A program made the translations under genes and the position numbers. A stretch of 64,000 nucleotides of DNA from Chamaesiphon minutus PCC 6605. Its GTDB lineage: Bacteria > Cyanobacteriota > Cyanobacteriia > Cyanobacteriales > Chamaesiphonaceae. Shown one piece after another: positions 44,751-54,375 of the stretch; position 1 is the stretch's first letter, and each line of letters starts with the position of its first letter. The DNA lies in NCBI RefSeq assembly GCF_000317145.1, contig NC_019697.1, positions 4,662,886-4,726,885 of the forward strand. The letters run 5' to 3'. The notes below the pieces were generated by a model that did not search any database, was not told where the DNA came from, and saw only the letters and a list, made by a program, of their open reading frames with translations.

Positions 44751-47700
44751 ATGCTAAGTAGATTTTGGATTGGTAGTAATCAACGCAAAAACTTAACTCA
44801 GATCGCGGCTCCAGCCCCCTTAGAAAAAGGAGGAGCCAACGAACGCGATTCTTTGAGAAGAGAAGTTGTTACTCCCTCTCAAAATTTAGCTAATTTTCTA
44901 ACTATTAATCTATCCAATCCAAATAGATCTTCGACAGACCTCGCCGAACATGAGACAATGAAACAAGATTTGCAATCTGAATCCGAACCCCCAAACTATC
45001 CTGTGGCAACAGACGACCCCGAAGCTTGGTACCGTCAAGGCAACTTGTACCGCGATGCAAGGAAGCTGGATGTAGCTTTAGCTTGCTACAATAAGACAAT
45101 TGAGTTACAACCCCACAAGCAAGAAGCTTGGGCAAATCTGGGGTGGGTTTTAGTCGGGCTGGGCAGATGGGAGGAAGCATTGGCATCTTACGATCGCGCG
45201 CTCGAACTCAGACCTGAAGATGGCGAGGCGTGGGCCAATCGCGGTTGGGTCTTATTTCAATTAGGTTATTACCAACAAGCGATCGAAAATTGCGAGTGCT
45301 CGATCGAACTCAATCCTGAAGATCGGTTTGCTTGGTATCAAAAAGGACGCGCTCTGTTTGAATTAGGCAGTTACGATCGGGCACTAGCAGCATACGATCG
45401 CGCCTTGGAGATTTCGCCAGATGATAGTTTGACACTATCCAATAAAGGCTGGTTACTATTTCACATCGGACAGGTGCAAGCAGCCTGTGGTTGTTACGAA
45501 CAAAGTTTGCACATCGATCCGAGCGATCGGTTTGCCTGGAATAATCACGGCCAAGTATTATTTCAATTGGGACAAATTAGAGCCGCCATTGACGCTTATC
45601 AAAAAGCACTCGAACTCGACTCGCAATTTTATCAAGCTTGGAATAATCTGGGCGTGGCGCACTTCGAGCAAAAAAGTTTTCAGGATGCTTTAAGATGTTA
45701 CCGCGCAGCGATCGAATTGGCACCAGAATTTCAGGCCGCTTGGTGCAATCAGGGTAAAGTCTTATTTTTTCTGGGGGATTTTGAGGCAGCTTTAGCAGCT
45801 TATACCAAAGTCACGCAACTGCAACCGGATTTCGATCGCGCCTGGAATTACTGCGGTAATATTCTCTTCCATTTAGGCGAATTGGAACCCGCACTGCGCA
45901 GATATGAGATGGTGACCAAATTGCAACCCCAACTCGCCGAAGGCTGGAGCAATCGCGGCAACGTGCTGTTGCTGCTAGATCGGCCTCAAGAAGCCCTCAC
46001 CTGTTATACGCAAGCCACTACGCTCGCGCCCAAAGATGCCAGTGCCTGGAACGATCGCGGCAAAGCAATGTTTCATTTGGGGCGGTACGAACACGCCCTC
46101 GACTGCTATCGCAAAGCCACTCAACTCGAGCCGAGCCTCAGCGATGCCTGGAATAATCTGGGCAAAACCCAGTTCAAACTGGGTAAATTTGAGACGGCTA
46201 TTTCTTCATACGAGCAAGCGACGCGGCTGTATCCAGAGTTTTATACCGCTTGGAATAACTTAGGCGTCGCCCAATTTCATCTCCAACGCTACGAAGCCGC
46301 GATCGCCAGTTACGAGCGGACATTACAAATCCAGCCTCAATTCCATCAGGCTTGGTACAACAAGGGGATGGCACAGTTTCATTTGAGTCAATACGATCGA
46401 GCATTAGCTAGTTACGATCGCACCCTCAAGCTCAAACCTGACTACTATCAAGCCTGGAATAACTTAGGATTCGTGCTGTTTCATTTGGGTAGGTACGAAG
46501 AGGCGATTAGCAGCTACAATCATACCCTCAAGCTCAATCCCGAATTTTATCCCGCTTGGTACAATCACGGGATGACTTTGGCGCACCAAGGCAGAGATGC
46601 TGAAGCAATCGAGAGCTACGATAAAGCTCTGGGATTTCAGCCGAACGACCCCTATCTTTGGCACAGTCGCGGGCGCGCTCTGGCTAAATTAGAGCGACAT
46701 GCCGAAGCTCTGACTTGTTTCGATCGATCGATCGACATCCTTCCCGAAAACTACGAACCTTGGTACGATCGCGGCCAATCTCTAGCCGCCTTGGGGCGGT
46801 ATACCACCGCCTTAGAAAGCTACGATCGCACCTTGCAACTGCGACCTAAAGATCCGGAAATTTGGCATAGCTATGGCATCGTTCAAGGATTGCGTCAAGA
46901 ATACACCGCTGCCTTAGAAAGCTACGATCGCGCGCTGGCCATCAATCCGAATTTTTACCAATCGTGGTACGAGCGCGGTAATGCCCTAGCAGAACTAGGA
47001 CGACATGAATACGCAATTACCAACTACGATCGGGCGATCGCGATCTTGCCTAGCTTTGCCCCTGCCAGCCAAGGTAAAGGACAATCACTCTTTAAACTCC
47101 AACGTTATGCTGAAGCGATCGCCAGCTACGATCTGGCTTTAACAACCGCCCCAGATAGCTTTGATTGTTGGTGTCAGCGCGGTTATGCCTTCTGGCATCT
47201 CGAAAGCTGGGACGAAGCTCTATATAGCTACCAGCAAGCCCTCAAGCTCAATGCGAGTGCGGCGATCGTTTGGCACTTTCAAGGTAAAACCTTACTCAAG
47301 CTCCAACGTTATGCCGAAGCTCTGACTGTCTACGAGCGCGCGATCGAACTCAACAGCGAAGATTACCACAGTTGGAACGACCTCGGTTTGACATTCGCAC
47401 ATCTCGGACGCTCAGAAGACGCGATCGACAGCTATCGTCAAGCGATCGAACTCCAGCCCGACTATCACCCCGCTTGGCATAATTTAGGCAAAGAACTCAC
47501 CCAGCTTGGCGACACCGACGGCGCGTCAGCCGCTTACGAGCGGGCGATTGCTTACCACCCTCAAGATGCCGATACCTGGTATGGTATGGGCAATCTGCTC
47601 TGGCAATTGGGCGAATTGTCAGAGGCGATGTTTGCCTACGAGCAGGTCACCAATCTGAAACCCGATCGCGCCGAAGCCTGGTATCGCCAAGGTAAAGCCT

Positions 47701-49778
47701 TGCAAGCGTTACAGCAGTGGGAACGCGCCGTTACGTGTTACGAACGCGTCACCACCCTGACTAATCCTAGCTACGATCTCTGCTACAGTCACGGCCAAGT
47801 ACTCACCAAATTAAACCGCCATCAAGAAGCCCTAGCTTGCTATGAGCTGGCTCTGACCCTCAATAAAAATGCTGCCGATGCGTGGTATGCCAAGGGTCAG
47901 ACTCTAGCCGCACTCAACCGTTGGGAAGATGCCAATAGCTGCTACGAGCGCGCCCTGAGTCTCGATCCGCAAAATCAGTCGATCCTCTATAACCAAAGCC
48001 GAGTCCAGGCAGCTCAAGGCGACTGGGAAACCGCCTTAGTCGCCTGTTGTCAAGCGATCGAACTCGACCCAGATAATCCAGAAATCTGGACGCAGCACGG
48101 GCAAATCTCGATCGAATTAGGTAATTACAACACCGCTGTTGCGAGCTTGCAAACAGCTACAGGAATTGCGCCAGAATCGGCGAGAAGCTGGGCACTGTTA
48201 GGCAAAGCTGAATACCATCGCGGCGAATTTGTCGCGGCTTTAGCGGCTTATCGGCAGGCTCTAGAACTCGAACCACATCGTGCCGAAACTTGGTACGATC
48301 GCGGTTATTTACTAGGGCAACTAGAGCGGTGGGAAGATGCCTTGATTAGTTACGATCGGGCGACCGAGTCCGACCCTAATTATGCCCTAGCATGGTACCA
48401 GCGCGGGCAGGCACAGTTTCAACTCCACGAAGATCCTGCTGAAAATCTCCAGAGTTACCAGCGCGCTCTAACACTCGATCCTAACCACCCCGCCGCTTGG
48501 TATCAACAAGGCAATCTCCTATTTCAATTGGGACGGTTGGAAGCCGCAGTCGAAAGCTACGAACGCGCCCTCCAACTCAAACCTGAAGATTATTATATTT
48601 GGAACAATCACGGTAACGTGCTCGGCTCGCTCAAACGCTACGATTGCGCGATCGAAAGTTATGACAAAGCCTTGGCACTCAAACCAGAGTTTTATCAAAG
48701 CTGGCACAATCGCGGCAAAGCACTATTTCACCTCAAACGCTATGAAGAAGCGGCAGCAGCTCACGAACGCAGCCTCGAAATTCATCCTCACAATGCCCAG
48801 ATCTGGAATGGACGGGGAATGGCATTGCAACACATCGGTTGCTGGCAAGAAGCACTAGCTTGTTACGAACGCAGTATCGAAATCGATAAACTCGATCCGC
48901 AAGTCTGGCTCAATCGGGGCACGGCTTTATTCCATCTCCACAAATACGAAGATGCGATCGCCTGTTACGACAACTGCGCCATTCTCAATCCCGACGAGCT
49001 GCAAGCCTATCACTATCGCGGCATCGCCTCCCTCGAACTCGGTCGCTGGGATGCAGCAGTAGCGAGCTTCGATCGCGCCTTGACATTATCTCCGGCTTTA
49101 GACGAACCAGAAGATCGAGTGCGATCGCAGAGCGTTCCTGTAGGGAAATCGCCACTGACAGCCAGTACTTGGAATAGCCGTGGGACTGCCCTATTTCAAC
49201 TCGGAAATCTCGAAGGTGCGCTGCATAGTTATCGCCAAGCCACCAAGGTTGCCCCTGAAGACCCCTTGGGCTGGACTAATCAGGGCGCAACGCATCTCAA
49301 CCTTCAGCAGTACGCTGAGGCTCTCCAGTGCTATCAAACCAGCCTTAAAATAGACGCTAATGATGCCGCAACTTGGTACAAACAAGCGATCTCCCAACAA
49401 GCATTGGGAAGACTCGATGCCGCTATTATTAGCCTCACCAAAGCTGTAGAGATAGACCCCCAATTCATCCTCGCCCGGTATCGACGGGGCAATATCTACT
49501 TGTTGCAGCGCGAATTTGAAGCTGCGCTAACCGACTATGAAGTAACTCTCAATCTCGATCCCGATCGTGCAGCCGCTTGGAATAGTCGCGGTAATTGTTT
49601 GCTCGAACTCAAGATTCTCGATAACGCTCTATTTAGCTTTCAACAAGCTACCGGGCTAGAGCCAGAAAATTCTGAGTACTGGTTCAATCAAGGTCGCGCT
49701 CATAGCAGTCTCCAGCAGTGGGAAGAAGCCGAAAACTGCTATCAGCAAGCTCGAAGTTTGACTCAGCGGGATTGGTAG
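44751..49778 (+). CDS. Giant tetratricopeptide-repeat protein
   Basis: 1675 aa, of which about residues 90-1670 are some 46 consecutive TPR units of 34 aa, each close to AWxNxGxxLxxLGRYEEALxSYDRALELxP. No signal peptide, membrane helix, kinase or glycosyltransferase domain is seen, so it is nearly pure solenoid, long enough for several superhelical turns. One unit near residue 1450 is spaced by an insertion (EDRVRSQSVPVGKSPLTAST) encoded by a dispersed repeat starting GCGATCGCAGAGCG at about 49120. The first 69 residues are unlike TPR and partly repeat-derived; ATG 44958 is an alternative start. Likely a scaffold; partners unknown. Confidence 0.88.
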   Translation: MLSRFWIGSNQRKNLTQIAAPAPLEKGGANERDSLRREVVTPSQNLANFLTINLSNPNRSSTDLAEHETMKQDLQSESEPPNYPVATDDPEAWYRQGNLYRDARKLDVALACYNKTIELQPHKQEAWANLGWVLVGLGRWEEALASYDRALELRPEDGEAWANRGWVLFQLGYYQQAIENCECSIELNPEDRFAWYQKGRALFELGSYDRALAAYDRALEISPDDSLTLSNKGWLLFHIGQVQAACGCYEQSLHIDPSDRFAWNNHGQVLFQLGQIRAAIDAYQKALELDSQFYQAWNNLGVAHFEQKSFQDALRCYRAAIELAPEFQAAWCNQGKVLFFLGDFEAALAAYTKVTQLQPDFDRAWNYCGNILFHLGELEPALRRYEMVTKLQPQLAEGWSNRGNVLLLLDRPQEALTCYTQATTLAPKDASAWNDRGKAMFHLGRYEHALDCYRKATQLEPSLSDAWNNLGKTQFKLGKFETAISSYEQATRLYPEFYTAWNNLGVAQFHLQRYEAAIASYERTLQIQPQFHQAWYNKGMAQFHLSQYDRALASYDRTLKLKPDYYQAWNNLGFVLFHLGRYEEAISSYNHTLKLNPEFYPAWYNHGMTLAHQGRDAEAIESYDKALGFQPNDPYLWHSRGRALAKLERHAEALTCFDRSIDILPENYEPWYDRGQSLAALGRYTTALESYDRTLQLRPKDPEIWHSYGIVQGLRQEYTAALESYDRALAINPNFYQSWYERGNALAELGRHEYAITNYDRAIAILPSFAPASQGKGQSLFKLQRYAEAIASYDLALTTAPDSFDCWCQRGYAFWHLESWDEALYSYQQALKLNASAAIVWHFQGKTLLKLQRYAEALTVYERAIELNSEDYHSWNDLGLTFAHLGRSEDAIDSYRQAIELQPDYHPAWHNLGKELTQLGDTDGASAAYERAIAYHPQDADTWYGMGNLLWQLGELSEAMFAYEQVTNLKPDRAEAWYRQGKALQALQQWERAVTCYERVTTLTNPSYDLCYSHGQVLTKLNRHQEALACYELALTLNKNAADAWYAKGQTLAALNRWEDANSCYERALSLDPQNQSILYNQSRVQAAQGDWETALVACCQAIELDPDNPEIWTQHGQISIELGNYNTAVASLQTATGIAPESARSWALLGKAEYHRGEFVAALAAYRQALELEPHRAETWYDRGYLLGQLERWEDALISYDRATESDPNYALAWYQRGQAQFQLHEDPAENLQSYQRALTLDPNHPAAWYQQGNLLFQLGRLEAAVESYERALQLKPEDYYIWNNHGNVLGSLKRYDCAIESYDKALALKPEFYQSWHNRGKALFHLKRYEEAAAAHERSLEIHPHNAQIWNGRGMALQHIGCWQEALACYERSIEIDKLDPQVWLNRGTALFHLHKYEDAIACYDNCAILNPDELQAYHYRGIASLELGRWDAAVASFDRALTLSPALDEPEDRVRSQSVPVGKSPLTASTWNSRGTALFQLGNLEGALHSYRQATKVAPEDPLGWTNQGATHLNLQQYAEALQCYQTSLKIDANDAATWYKQAISQQALGRLDAAIISLTKAVEIDPQFILARYRRGNIYLLQREFEAALTDYEVTLNLDPDRAAAWNSRGNCLLELKILDNALFSFQQATGLEPENSEYWFNQGRAHSSLQQWEEAENCYQQARSLTQRDW

Positions 49779-49870
49779 CAGCAAACAGTCTAATTTTTTG
49801 CGGGGAGCAGCGAGCGGCGGCTCGCGATCCAAACTGGCGTACCGATAATACTAGAAAGTGCTGTTTTTCT
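49779..49870. other. Spacer after the TPR gene
   Basis: Short GC-rich repeat text (GCGGGGAGCAGCGAGCGGCGG) between two convergent genes. No clean terminator. Confidence 0.4.
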
Positions 49871-49966
49871 CTAACCACCCGCAGCGAAGGTGAGCATAAT
49901 CGTTACAGATAGGAGTAATCCCGGACAGAGTAACAAGACCAGTAAGAGCAAATCTTGAGTAGTCAT
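49871..49966 (-). CDS. 31-aa single-span membrane peptide
   Basis: Tiny frame ATG 49966 to TAG 49871. The product starts MTTQDLLLLVLLLCPGLLLS and continues VTIMLTFAAGG: a polar N-terminus, one hydrophobic span of about 22 residues and a Gly-Gly end, the form of the short subunits of photosynthetic and NDH complexes. It looks strongly conserved in type, and I believe near-identical peptides occur in other cyanobacteria, though I cannot name it with certainty. It falls below usual gene-calling length. Ribosome site weak. Thylakoid membrane location is an inference. Confidence 0.7.
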   Translation of the reverse strand: MTTQDLLLLVLLLCPGLLLSVTIMLTFAAGG

Positions 49967-50518
49967 AGTAGTTTTCGGAATTTTTTAGGTGGGGGGTAAA
50001 AGTTCGCAAAGATCGATCGCGTTCGATTTCTACTGTAAGCGCGATCGCCATTGGCAAGCCGCAAATTATACGATTTCTTAATTTAGGCCCGATCTCGGTC
50101 GCCAGGATGGTGGAATTACCAACAAGTGAGGGATTAGCTTAGATTATCGATCGCCTGGAGTTGCAATGCCTAAATCATTCATTAATTGCAACCATTTAGC
50201 GGGCGTGGGAAATGTTTGCCGGATAAATTCGGCGATCTATGTTCGCGTGGGAGAGTGTTAGGATCGCACCAGCTTAGATTTAGCGGCAGATGAGCCGACA
50301 GATCGAAAGCCTCAGATAATTATCGCGATCGATCTGGATCTTAAATTGGGAAGTATATATCTATATCAATAATTTTATAGTAAATCGATCTCTTCGAGAC
50401 GCTACGCGAACGACTCGCTTGGCTGTGTGCGGCCTCGATCGTGAGATCCATCAAGGAAATCGCCATCTGCTCGCCGCTCAACAGGAGAGACTACATCAAC
50501 CAGTGTTAATCCACCAAT
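49967..50518. other. Intergenic region, no gene seen
   Basis: Holds the likely promoter of the 31-aa peptide and a dispersed repeat module (TTCGAGACGCTACGCGAACGACTCGCTT, about 50393-50420). A plus-strand frame at 50419-50670 overlaps the next gene and is not credible. Confidence 0.5.
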
Positions 50519-51649
50519 ATGTCCCAGCTAACAATCCTGCGGATTTTGCCGCTAATCGTTCTCATGACACCACTGACGGCAATTGCCGTCACAACTGCTG
50601 CCCCGATTGTGCCGATGACCTTGGGCAAAGAATATACAGGCTCGCTCATACCGTCATCGCGCAATCCTAATGGCGAAGTCTGTTATGGATTGTCCGTGGA
50701 GCCAGAGACGCGCATCACGCTCAAAGTTAAAACCAGTGGTAAGGGGATTGTCAAATTTGCACTTTACGACAAAGCTAAAGGATTGCGATTTTTTCATAAC
50801 GATGTTAGCAATAAATTAGCCGATAACGATTCCCGGTTTAGCTTTCCGACGATCGGCGACGTATCGCAATTGTGCCTGACTACTAGCAATCTCGCTCGCG
50901 GTCAGCAATACAATTTTATCGCGACTGCCAAATCCAGGCGAAAAACAAAATCGCGGCTGGCACTGCGGTTGGTAGCTCCCAATCTGCCGAAGACTGCGGC
51001 GAGTAAATCCCAGTCATCAGGATCTGCGTCTTCACTAGTCCAAAACCCGACCCCTCCCCCAGTCAAAACCCCGTCACTAGCTCAAAATCCGCCCCCTCCC
51101 CCAGTCAAAACTCCGGCTACTCCAGCTCCACCTCCAGCACCAGTGGGAGAGCCTTATTGTTATGTCGGAACGTGGCAAGTTGCCGATCTGAGTCCTTACT
51201 GGTTGCCATTGGTACAAACCTTTACCCAAGCCAAAGTTACCGATCCACAGATGCTGGGTTATGGCAAACTTACAATTCATCGAGACGGTTATATCTCATT
51301 TGAAGCGTTCGATTTGGAGCAAAGATACACTCTCCAATCAAAAGACACTGGAGCCAAAATCGATCGAGTCGGCTTAGGATTAGCAGGCAATGCTGATGCG
51401 AGATTTCAGGTAAACCCAGACAGTACATTGACATTTAACAACCAAAATTATCGACGACTGACGACCAAGGTTAACTTGGGTAGTAATGTAAAACTCTCTG
51501 GCGATCGATTATTTACCATCTTCGGCGATCGCGATCTGCCCCCAACCAAATCCCAGTATAAGTGTCTCGATCGCGATAACATCACACTCAGGATCTTCCT
51601 CCCCTCAAGCCAAAAATCGATCTCGATTTCGCTCAAACGGATTAATTAG
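50519..51649 (+). CDS. Exported hypothetical protein with proline-rich linker
   Basis: 376 aa. Signal peptide (ILRILPLIVLMTPLTAIAVTTA), an N-terminal beta domain (about 35-150, resembling prepeptidase C-terminal-type folds: KEYTGSLIPSS, VCYGLSVEPETRITLKV), then a Pro-rich linker with two near-identical 14-residue repeats (SLVQNPTPPPVKTP and SLAQNPPPPPVKTP) and a C-terminal domain (about 205-376, YCYVGTWQVADLSPYW) that I do not recognise. Likely periplasmic or surface protein; function unknown. Linker repeats are recent duplications by sequence. Confidence 0.75.
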   Translation: MSQLTILRILPLIVLMTPLTAIAVTTAAPIVPMTLGKEYTGSLIPSSRNPNGEVCYGLSVEPETRITLKVKTSGKGIVKFALYDKAKGLRFFHNDVSNKLADNDSRFSFPTIGDVSQLCLTTSNLARGQQYNFIATAKSRRKTKSRLALRLVAPNLPKTAASKSQSSGSASSLVQNPTPPPVKTPSLAQNPPPPPVKTPATPAPPPAPVGEPYCYVGTWQVADLSPYWLPLVQTFTQAKVTDPQMLGYGKLTIHRDGYISFEAFDLEQRYTLQSKDTGAKIDRVGLGLAGNADARFQVNPDSTLTFNNQNYRRLTTKVNLGSNVKLSGDRLFTIFGDRDLPPTKSQYKCLDRDNITLRIFLPSSQKSISISLKRIN

Positions 51650-51957
51650 GGGAGTTGGGAGCGGGGAGCGCAGAGACAGAAACACAGTTCAAATCCAAAA
51701 TCCAAAATACTCTTGCCCCTATTCTCTACCTTCTAGATTAAGTGTTGTAAACCAACGGCGCGATCCCCAGTCTAATCTGGGTCGTGGGGTGTTTTAGCGA
51801 AAAGAAGTGAGTTAAGATCGCAAACGATCGGTCAAAATTTAACAACCTGCTCCAATAGCTTACCGTTATAGACCTCGTTCTCCATCGTGGCAATTGCTAC
51901 GAGCGGAGTATCGATTAGTATCCGCGTAAAAATCGATCGTGAATTTATAACTCATCT
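51650..51957. other. Spacer with short AATCCAA repeats
   Basis: Contains GGGAGTTGGGAGCGGGGAGCG and ATCCAAAATCCAAAATAC, both common short repeat words in this window. No gene. Confidence 0.45.
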
Positions 51958-54186
51958 ATGCCGCATCCCCTCCACGTCGCCTTTATCTGGCACCAGCACC
52001 AACCTCTGTACAAGTACCGCGATGGTAAGTACCGATTGCCGTGGGTGCGTTTGCATGGGACTAAAGATTACCTAGATCTGATCTTGCTGTTAGAAAAGTA
52101 TCCCAAACTGCATCAAACTGTAAACTTAGTTCCATCGCTAATTTTACAGTTAGAGGATTACATTGCTGGAACAGCCTTCGATCCTTACTTAGAACTAGCT
52201 TTGATGCCGATCGAGCAACTTCAGGATGCTCAAAAGCAGTTTATCATTCGGCACTTTTTTGACGCCAACCATCACACGCTCATCGATCCGCACCCGCGCT
52301 ACAGCGAGCTGTATCACCAACGCCAAGAGCATGGCGAGCCTTGGTGTTTCGACAATTGGATCGATCGCGATTACAGCGACTTATTGGCATGGCACAATCT
52401 CGCTTGGTTCGATCCCTTATTCTGGGAAGATCCAGAGATCGCGCACTGGCTGGCACAAGATCGGGATTTTAGCTTGAGCGATCGTCAACGCATTTATTCC
52501 AAGCAGCGGGAGATCTTACGACGGATCGTGCCTCAACATCGCAAGATGCAGGAATCGGGACAGCTAGAGGTAACGACGACGCCCTACACCCACCCGATTT
52601 TGCCACTGTTAGCCGATACCAATGTCGGACGGGTAGCCATCCCCAATATGGATCTACCACAGCAACGATTTCAGTGGGCTGAAGACATTCCCCGCCATCT
52701 GAATAAGGCTTGGGATATGTACAAAGATCGCTTTGGCTGCGCGCCACGGGGCTTATGGCCGTCAGAACAGGCGGTAAGTCCAGAAATGTTGCCTTATGTC
52801 GCCCAGCAGGGTTTTAAATGGCTGTGTACGGATGAGTCGGTGCTGGGTAATACCCTCAAGCAATATTTCCATCGCGATGGTGCGGGAAATGTGCTGGAGC
52901 CAGAGTTACTATATCGCCCCTATCAGGTGAGTACGCCCGATGGCGACTTGTCGATGGTATTCCGCGATCACCGTTTATCGGACTTAATTGGATTTACTTA
53001 TAGTGGGATGCCCGCAGAAACAGCGGCAGCGGATTTAGTCGGACATTTGCATGAGATCTCCCGCTCTCTGGCTGCCAAAGAAGGGCACGGCGGTAACAGC
53101 CTAGAGAAACCATGGCTAGTCACGATCGCCCTCGACGGCGAAAACTGTTGGGAACACTACCATCTCGATGGCAAACCCTTCCTCGAACACCTCTACGGCA
53201 CCCTTAGCGACGACGAGACAATCAAGCTCGTCACCGTCTCGGAATTCCTCGACGAATTCCCCCCAACAGCTAGTTTTCCACCCGCAGACATGCACACGGG
53301 TTCGTGGGTAGATGGTAGCCTCACCACCTGGATTGGCGATCCTGCCAAAAATCGCGCGTGGGACCTGCTCACCGCCGCCCGACAAGTACTGGCAAATCAT
53401 CCCGAAGCTACCGAACAAACCAATCCCGCTGCGTGGGAAGCTCTATATGCCGCAGAAGGTTCGGATTGGTTCTGGTGGTTTGGCTACGGGCATTCTTCCA
53501 ACCAAGATGCCATGTTCGACCAACTATTCCGCGAACATCTCATCGCCCTGTATCAAGCTTTAAATGAGCCTGTACCGCCCGAATTGCGCCAACCAGTCGA
53601 ATCTCACGAGCGGCGGACTACCTACCGGCCAGAGGGCTTTATCAATCCAGTCATCGATGGTAGCGGCGACGAGCAGGATTGGAATTTTGCCGGACGCTTA
53701 GAAATTGGCGGTGCTAGTGGCACGATGCATCAGGCGAGTCTGATTCAGCGGGTGTTTTATGGTGCAGATCACCTGAATTTTTATCTGCGGATGGACTTTA
53801 AAGCTGGCGTCAAACCAGGCTTAGAGATTCCCAACGAGTTGAATTTGGTGTGGTTTTATCCCAAGGAAATCATGCACAATAGCCCGATTCCGTTGGCAGA
53901 ATTACCGCGTCAAGCACCGACTAATTATCGGTTCCACCATCGACTCCTGATCGATCTAACCACCAAGAACACTTGGTTGCAAGAAGCAATGGATTACGAT
54001 CGGTGGGAGGCTCGATCGAGTAATGCTCAAGTAGCCTGGGATAAGTGTCTAGAAATTGCCGTACCGTGGGCAGATCTCCATCTCGAACCAGATTACGGGT
54101 TGCAAATGGCGTTGATGTTCTCCGATTGCGGTCGTTATCGCCAGCACATTCCAGAACAGGGATGGATTAGTTTGCAAGTTCCGTAA
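51958..54186 (+). CDS. Glycoside hydrolase family 57 protein
   Basis: 742-aa alpha-glucan-acting enzyme (alpha-amylase/alpha-mannosidase COG1449). Motifs: HVAFIWHQHQPLY at the start, GLWPSEQAVSPEML at about 262 (nucleophile region), ALDGENCWEHYH at about 390 (acid/base region). The barrel ends near 560. A C-terminal domain (about 565-742; FINPVIDGSGDEQDWNFAGR, RVFYGADHLNFYLRMDF) looks like a beta-sandwich carbohydrate-binding module. No signal peptide, so it is cytoplasmic, likely in glycogen metabolism. Exact specificity unknown. Confidence 0.9.
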   Translation: MPHPLHVAFIWHQHQPLYKYRDGKYRLPWVRLHGTKDYLDLILLLEKYPKLHQTVNLVPSLILQLEDYIAGTAFDPYLELALMPIEQLQDAQKQFIIRHFFDANHHTLIDPHPRYSELYHQRQEHGEPWCFDNWIDRDYSDLLAWHNLAWFDPLFWEDPEIAHWLAQDRDFSLSDRQRIYSKQREILRRIVPQHRKMQESGQLEVTTTPYTHPILPLLADTNVGRVAIPNMDLPQQRFQWAEDIPRHLNKAWDMYKDRFGCAPRGLWPSEQAVSPEMLPYVAQQGFKWLCTDESVLGNTLKQYFHRDGAGNVLEPELLYRPYQVSTPDGDLSMVFRDHRLSDLIGFTYSGMPAETAAADLVGHLHEISRSLAAKEGHGGNSLEKPWLVTIALDGENCWEHYHLDGKPFLEHLYGTLSDDETIKLVTVSEFLDEFPPTASFPPADMHTGSWVDGSLTTWIGDPAKNRAWDLLTAARQVLANHPEATEQTNPAAWEALYAAEGSDWFWWFGYGHSSNQDAMFDQLFREHLIALYQALNEPVPPELRQPVESHERRTTYRPEGFINPVIDGSGDEQDWNFAGRLEIGGASGTMHQASLIQRVFYGADHLNFYLRMDFKAGVKPGLEIPNELNLVWFYPKEIMHNSPIPLAELPRQAPTNYRFHHRLLIDLTTKNTWLQEAMDYDRWEARSSNAQVAWDKCLEIAVPWADLHLEPDYGLQMALMFSDCGRYRQHIPEQGWISLQVP

Positions 54187-54270
54187 GATTAGAGATTAGA
54201 GGGTAGAGGGTAGGAAGTAAGGGATCGATCGAGTAGTTTCGGCGATTCGATCTTGCCTGAAACCTGTGTG

Positions 54271-54320
54271 GTGGGCACTGCCCACCCTACATATATATCT
54301 TTTCTACATATATATCTTTT
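54271..54320. repeat. GTGGGCACTGCCCACCCTAC half-element and 17-base tandem repeat
   Basis: GTGGGCACTGCCCACCCTAC (54271-54290) equals the right end of the foldback at 25541-25648 with one change. It overlaps two exact copies of CTACATATATATCTTTT (54287-54303, 54304-54320). Confidence 0.7.
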
Positions 54321-54375
54321 CGATCGACATACAATGATAATTCCCCACCCTGTTCATGGCTAATCTTCGCTAGAA

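Noticed and set aside
50419-50670. 83-codon plus-strand frame
   Set aside because: Overlaps the start of the exported protein at 50519, which has a clear signal peptide.
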